From positions 15,120,982-15,184,981 of the forward strand of contig CM077831.1 in assembly GCA_039720395.1 (NCBI GenBank): 64,000 nt of DNA. The letters run 5' to 3'. The DNA comes from Liquidambar formosana. Lineage: Eukaryota; Streptophyta; Magnoliopsida; Saxifragales; Altingiaceae. Positions 58,349 to 64,000 of the stretch are shown here, piece after piece; position 1 is the stretch's first letter, and every line of letters begins with the position of its first letter. The translations under genes were made by a program, and so were the position numbers. The notes beneath the pieces are model-generated. The model saw nothing but the letters and a program-made list of their open reading frames with translations, made no database searches and was not told where the DNA came from.

Positions 58349-58819
58349 TTTGTATCGTTTATTAAATTATTATTATTACTTTTTTTTTTTTACAGGTGGA
58401 ATGTGATTCGTAAGTACTAATGTAAACAGCCTAATGTAAATGGTAGTTTTATATAAGAATAGCTGTATTTTTACATGTGGTGCCTTCGAACTTGAATCCG
58501 TCCAATCAACAGGTCGCCACGGCTTCCTTTGTGCTTATAAAGATGTTGCACTTATCAAATATATGATCCAGCTACTAAACCTACTTCAGTTATATAATTG
58601 ATTGTCTTAATGTTTGCCTTTAATGTCTTTAACCTATCATGTATTTTGATTGTTAACTAGTCTCCTTTTTGTTGTAAGATTATATTAATTTTCTTTCAGG
58701 ACCTCAAGTTAACATATAAAGTTCAACTTGCTATCTCTTAGCATTAATTTGTTTGTCTCATTTTTTGCTTGCTATTGTTCCATATTGTCTCTACTAATAT
58801 GCAACTGTGCTTTACCATA

Positions 58820-60931
58820 GATGGAAGAAACTGCAGCAAACACAATGGTCGCCAAAAAGAATTTGAGACTAATGATATGGACGATTATGTCATTGATTTG
58901 CACATAGAACAAATGCATAATGGCCAAAAAATGGGAGGCAGTTTCACAAAGACTGCCCTAATAGCAGTAGCTGAGTAGCTCGTACGATTGGTGAGAGATT
59001 TCATTTAACTTGTAACTCTGACCATGTGACAAACCGAATGAAGACTTTGAAAAAGAATTTCTACGCTGCTAATGATATTCTAAGAAAGGGTGGTAGCGGT
59101 TTTGGTTTTAATTAATCCACACAAATGATTGAAGCTGATGCTAGCATTTGGGCAACTTACCTCAAGGTGAGAATTTATTTTATTTTTATTTTTTCTCCCC
59201 TTCATTGCATGGTACTTGGGCTTGTTCTTTTAAATTGGGTCTTTTGTGTTAATTTCTTTTAGAGGGTCTTTAGAGTGCAGAGAATAGTTCACCATATATA
59301 GTTAGTGAGTAATTTTTTCAAGATTAAATTGGATTCAATATTGTTTCCTAGTTCAGGTTGGTCCCATTTAAGATGCTATCAAAACTCTATTAACTAGTGT
59401 TGAAGCTGAACTGAACATACTAATTAAAACATAGTTATTGAAATCTATTGATGATTCTTGTTTATCCTATTCAAAGTGATTTTGAAGTTGGTTTGTGGTA
59501 TCGTGACCATAGATGGAATTTTGAATGCAGGTGAGGTTGTTGGGTTATGCACCTATGCTTTTTACATCATGAAATTCAAAGGCTTGGTAACTGAACTTAC
59601 TTTTTGAAAAAAAAAAAGCATAGATTGAGCGGATAGGATGGCATATTTCTTGTTTTAGGGTCATAATTTTTGCTGCTTTTTGAGTGCCCATATAGAAAGG
59701 ATAGGTTTGTTCAACATTGATTAAAAATGTCGAACTTAGAAGCAAAGCCTTCAGTGAATATGGAGGCCCTTGTTTATGAGCTGTTTTTTGTTTACTAAAA
59801 TGCAAATATATTAGCTATATGCTTGTCACTCACATAAACTTCTCGCCCTTTACTCTCTTGAGCTCAATTTGCCACAAGAGATGAACACCCCCACAAAAAT
59901 TCAAATATTTGATCATGTCAAAGTTGTTAGATGAGATTATTGAAAATGTGGCTTGACATAAGCATTAATATTGGTAGAGCTAGAACAGTTTTAGGAGCAA
60001 TGTGAGGGGAACTTGGACCTTATATATAAATATTGGGAAATGCAGAAATTTGCATTTCAGGGATGTTGGAGTTGTGAAACGGGTAATTATGACAGATGTA
60101 TCAGATAAGTTTTGGGTTATTATACTAGTGAAACAATTCATTTTGTTTTGAGGTCGCCTTCTCGTGCACCTTATATTTGTGTTTGACACTGATGCCTGTG
60201 TGAATGTCCTTGTTGGATGCTGAGATGTTTTATTGCATTGAATAATTGATGCTAATCCATATCCATTGCATTGAATAATTGATGCCCTAAAAGAACTATT
60301 TATGCATGCTTTTTTTGTGATGATCACATCAACTATTTCCATGTGTATTAAATTGTGTGAAGAATGCTTGATGAAGAGAAATATGCGTGTTGTCAAGTAC
60401 TGGTTCCTTTTTTCCTAATAATGTATGTTGGTTCTTTACAAGATTACATAACTTAATTTCTTTTATTATATTTAATTGAATAGGCACATCTTGATTCATC
60501 TCCCTTTCGACACAAGCCCATTTGAAAATATGACAAGTTGGATCTTCTTGTTGGGAAAGATCGAGCAATGGGAAGTCTTGCAGCTGGCCCAAAAGAGAGG
60601 CAATTTTGGTGGGCTAGGGAGGAAAATCTTTCAAATGCTAATGACACAGGTCCATTGGAGTCACATGAGTATGGAGGTAGCAGTGATTAGCTCGAAGGTT
60701 TTGCTGATATTGGAAATCTGCAAGATGGAGCCTGAAGCGTCTTTTGTAGCTGGGTCTGCCTCTACATCTAAGCCAACCGAAGAATCAAAGGAAAAGAAGA
60801 GAACTGCTATTGATATTGTGCGGGAAGAGCTAAAGTCCATCAAGGCTAGGATGGAGGCAGTTGTAGCGGCTCTTAATGGAGGCAACCTTCGGAACTTCAC
60901 TGAGGAACAATTGTTTGAAGAGGTTGTGTAG
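58820..60931 (+). pseudogene. Harbinger partner (Myb/SANT-like) pseudogene, split by a long AT-rich intron
   Basis: The first part from 58820 (MEETAANTMVAKKN in one frame, NDMDDYVIDLHIEQMHNGQK in another) continues as ARTIGERFHLTCNSDHVTNR and MKTLKKNFYAANDILRKGGS, then WATYLK before GTGAGAAT at 59167. The second part at about 60476-60931 reads DKLDLLVGKDRAMGSLAAGP in one frame and, further on, RTAIDIVREELKSIKARMEA in another. This order (SANT domain with VTNR..LKK, then DxLxxLVGKDRA.G..A.GPKE) is that of the second PIF/Harbinger protein. Frame changes occur in both parts. It lies directly downstream of the transposase in the same direction, as in autonomous elements. Confidence 0.7.
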
Positions 60932-61134
60932 TGGTCTTTTGGTCATATATGATGAGCTAAAACAATAGGAGACTCGAGAATTCTTATTTGTTTCTTCTAC
61001 TGCATGTCTACTGGTCTAGTTCACTTTCTCATTTTTAATGAAACCTGAATCCATTGTTCAATTTTTTATCTTTATTTTTTTGGCATGTATCTGCGAGTTG
61101 CACAGCATTCACCTAGTAGTCAACCTTTTTTTTG

Positions 61135-62410
61135 GTTGGTAGCAAAAGGTTTTAAACAAAAGGAAGGTGTTGATTATTTTGATACTTATTCTCCTGTGGC
61201 TAGAATTACTACAATTAGAATTCTTATTGCCATTGCTTCCATACATAAACTCATAATTCACCAAATGGATGTTAAAACAGTCTTCTTAAATGGGGATTTA
61301 GATGAAGAAATATATATGGACCAACCTGAGGGATTTGTAGTCCCTGGCCAAGAGCAAAAAGTGTGTAAACTTATTAGATCTTTGTATAGACTTAAATGAG
61401 CACCAAAACAATGGCATGAAAAATTTGATTCTGTGCTTATTGATAATGGTTATATGTTGAATGATGCTGATAGATGTGTATATAGTAAATTTTCAAATAA
61501 TTCTGGTGTTATTATTTGTCTTTATGTTGATGATATGCTTATTATGGGTACTGATATATCCGTTGTTAAATCTACTAAGAAATTTTTTACCTCTAAATTT
61601 GATATGAAAGACATGGGAGAGGCAGATGTTATTTTGGGTATAAAAATTTCTAAAACTTCTGATGGACTTGCTTTGTCTCAATCTCATTGTGTTAAAAAAT
61701 TATTACAAAAATTTGGCTATTCAGATAAAGATTCCGTGAAAACTCCTTATGATCTTATCATTCATCTTAAAAAGAATAAATGTGATAGTGTGTTGCAACC
61801 TAAGTATGCTAGAATTATAGGAAGTTTAATATATTTGATGAATTGCACAAGACCAGATATTGCCTATGCAGTCCATAGACTTAGTAGATATACTCATAAT
61901 TCTAGTAGAGACCATTGGACCGTTGTTGTAAGGGTATTGAGATATCTTAAGGGGACTATTAATATAGGTCTCCATTCTGTACCAGAAGGGTTTTGCGATG
62001 CTAATTGGATAACAGGTAATGATGAAATTAACTCTACTAGTGGATATTTGTTTACTTTGGGTGGTGGAGCGATTTCTTGGAAATCCACTAAACAAACATG
62101 CAAAGCTCGGTCCACTATAGAATCCGAATTTATTACTTTGGAATTAGCAGGTGGAGAAGCCGAATGGATTAGAAATATTTTGGCTGATATTCCTTTATGG
62201 TCTAAACCTGTTCCATCTATTTCTTTGTATTGTGATTGCCAGGCTGCAATAGCTCGAGCTAAAAGCAAAATTTACAATAGGAAAAGTAGGCACATACGCC
62301 TCAGACACAATATTGTGAAGCAGCTGCTTAGTGATGGAGTAATTACTTTGGATTTTGTAAAGTCCAAAGACAACCTGGCAGATCCTTTGACAAAGGGATT
62401 AGCTAGATAG
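61135..62410 (+). pseudogene. Ty1-copia reverse transcriptase / RNase H, 5'-truncated
   Basis: Reads LVAKGFKQKEGVDYFDTYSP, HQMDVKTVFLNGDLDEEIYM, an in-frame TGA at 61397-61399 (where the family has a sense codon before APKQWHEKF), then [16 protein letters not shown] with [39 protein letters not shown] and the RNase H half ([67 protein letters not shown]). Apart from the one stop, 425 codons are open, so it is fairly young. Gag, protease, integrase and the 5' LTR are absent. Upstream DNA changes abruptly near 61100-61135. Confidence 0.9.
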
Positions 62411-63108
62411 CTAATAATTGATACATCGAGGGGGATGGGGGTTAAGCTAATTTTATGAGCTACCTATGATGGCAACCTAACCTATATGAATGGAGATCCC
62501 AAGAAATAGATTCAATAGGTAAAAACAAGTCACTTGAGTAGCTGGTAAGCACTATCCTTAAATGTTTGGAGCCCATCCCTATGGTGTAGATAGTGCTAAT
62601 TGCAACGAGTGAGGTTGAGCTACAGCTTTTAATGAATCCATAACCTAGTTGGGTGGTGTGTTAGTTGCAATTCACACTTGATGGAATTCACCTATATGAG
62701 TGTGAAGGTGGGGTCGCCTTCTATGAGAATGTGGCTTAATTTTCTAGAGCGCTCATGAAGATCCAGGTAGGGTGCACGGCCTAAACGCGCCAACCCGAGA
62801 AAGTTATTCAACTTTAAAATGGAATGTGTGTGGTATGTATAGCCAGTTTACATTTAAAGGGTCAGGTTCAATAAATTTATTTTACCCGATTCTTGTGAAC
62901 TCTATTTGCCTACACTAGATGACGATTCAAGTTCAAAAGACATTGGCACTAATGCATTTCATTTTCTTTTACCCAACTCAATAATTTTATTTTTTTATTT
63001 ATTTTTATAATATTTGAATCATGTGGGGGATTATTAGTTTTTATTTTAATATGATTCAAATTTTAATACATAAGTGAGAACACCTTTATCTGGTGTGAGT
63101 GGGTATAT
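62411..63108 (+). mobile_element. 3' untranslated region and start of LTR of the copia element
   Basis: Follows the pol stop with a purine run CGAGGGGGATGGGGG (62427). A second polypurine tract ATGTGGGGGA (63021-63030) precedes TTATTAGTTTTT, the likely LTR start. The LTR is cut after about 75 bases by the next element at 63109. Confidence 0.5.
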
Positions 63109-64000
63109 TGTCACGACCCAAATTAATTAAGCCGTGATCAATGATAATAAAACAAGCTTTTTCTTTAATAAATCCTTTGTTAAGGCATGGATGACATGTG
63201 TTAAAATCCTCAACATTTTTAAAATTTTCGGCATGACCCATCCGTAAATAGGACATACCATCGTGAAAACCTGTTATAAAATCCATACATAAAAATTTTC
63301 TGTCATCCATGTAAGTGGTATCATCCCATGCATCGCATTCCACGTATACAACCATAAATAATTAAAATTACAACCCTGATTTAAATTACATTTACATTAA
63401 CCCAATAGAAAACCCACTTAATACATATTCTTTCCCATGAAAATACATTAACAATTAACTTAAAGAAATTCCACTAAGAGCATCTTCTGCCCAAGATAGC
63501 ATAACTAATCCCTGGATTATCTGAAAAATATTCAAAATAATAGGCGTGAGTCCGACGACTCAGTAGATACAATTTGACATAGTAAACTAAAGTAATGATA
63601 TAAATAAAACCCATTATATCATTTAAAGCAAAATATACTAACCAAATATATTACAAATCCCAAAATAAGTTATAACCCATAACTTAAAATAAATAATGCA
63701 TAATGCCCAATGCATGTGACTCATGTCCAATTTACATTAAATCCATTTATTACCAACCACTCCCGCAGGAGTCTTCGCGCGGAAACGGAAGATTTTAAAC
63801 CCAACCTCCAAGAGGACAACACAAGGGTTCCTACCTGAAACCGGAAAGTAGCCTCTGATTCGGGAACACAAGGGTTCCTACCTGGAACCGGAAAGTACCC
63901 CAGGACCAAAGGAGTGGAAAACACCGCAAAGTCCCATTGACTGCAAGTAGTCCAATTCCAATGACCCCTTTTTATGCAATACTTTTACCCAGTATTCATT
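63109..64000 (+). mobile_element. start of another LTR (TGTCACGACCC type), runs off the window
   Basis: TGTCACGACCCAAATTAATT is a frequent LTR 5' end in plants. It interrupts the copia LTR, so it is younger. 63818-63898 holds two copies (47-bp period) of AACACAAGGGTTCCTACCTG followed by AACCGGAAAGTA. No coding sequence appears before the window ends. Confidence 0.45.

Overview
The window is nuclear DNA of a eudicot plant. Evidence: split genes with GT/AG introns, a TIR-type NBS-LRR resistance gene, kiwellin-family secreted proteins, and plant-type Stowaway, hAT, MULE, Helitron, copia, LINE, SINE and PIF/Harbinger sequences. No species can be named from the sequence alone. Most of the 64 kb is transposon-derived, AT-rich DNA.

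Layout. (1) 1-5816: the last exons of a plus-strand circularly permuted YlqF/DAR-type GTPase gene (mitochondrial DAR GTPase 2 / SIN2 type), with a 5.1-kb final intron packed with nested elements. (2) 5.9-12.2 kb: LINE relics, hAT and SINE insertions, an LTR with primer-binding site, and the first relic of a repeated unit that accompanies the kiwellin genes. (3) 12.3-44.9 kb: a kiwellin cluster of seven copies. KWL1 (12297-12863, plus) stands apart. The rest are on the minus strand: KWL2 (two stop codons), KWL3 (3' fragment), KWL4 (intact), KWL5 (intact), KWL6 (1-base frameshift) and KWL7 (intact). KWL4+KWL5 and KWL6+KWL7 lie in two copies of a two-gene block whose flanks match pairwise. (4) 45-48.2 kb: a Helitron with two 5' ends, a small palindromic MITE, and a long inverted-repeat element that ends about 120 bases before (5) a five-exon TIR-NBS-LRR gene (48315-53448) carrying two frameshifts and one splice-phase mismatch. 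(6) 54-61 kb: another relic of the kiwellin-unit flank, a MITE sharing a family with one at 6.8 kb, and a decayed PIF/Harbinger transposon (DDE transposase plus Myb/SANT-like partner). (7) 61.1-64 kb: a 5'-truncated Ty1-copia element and the start of another LTR.

How it fits together. Kiwellins are small cysteine-rich apoplastic proteins; one maize member is known to bind and inhibit a secreted fungal chorismate mutase. The TNL is an intracellular immune receptor class. The region therefore reads as a defence-gene neighbourhood growing by segmental duplication, gene decay and transposon insertion. The clearest result is evolutionary: a block duplication, a KWL7 whose upstream DNA resembles KWL4/KWL6 while its coding and 3' sequence resembles KWL5, and several transposon insertions whose empty sites can be read from paralogous copies inside this same window. 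I found no convincing new biochemical system.
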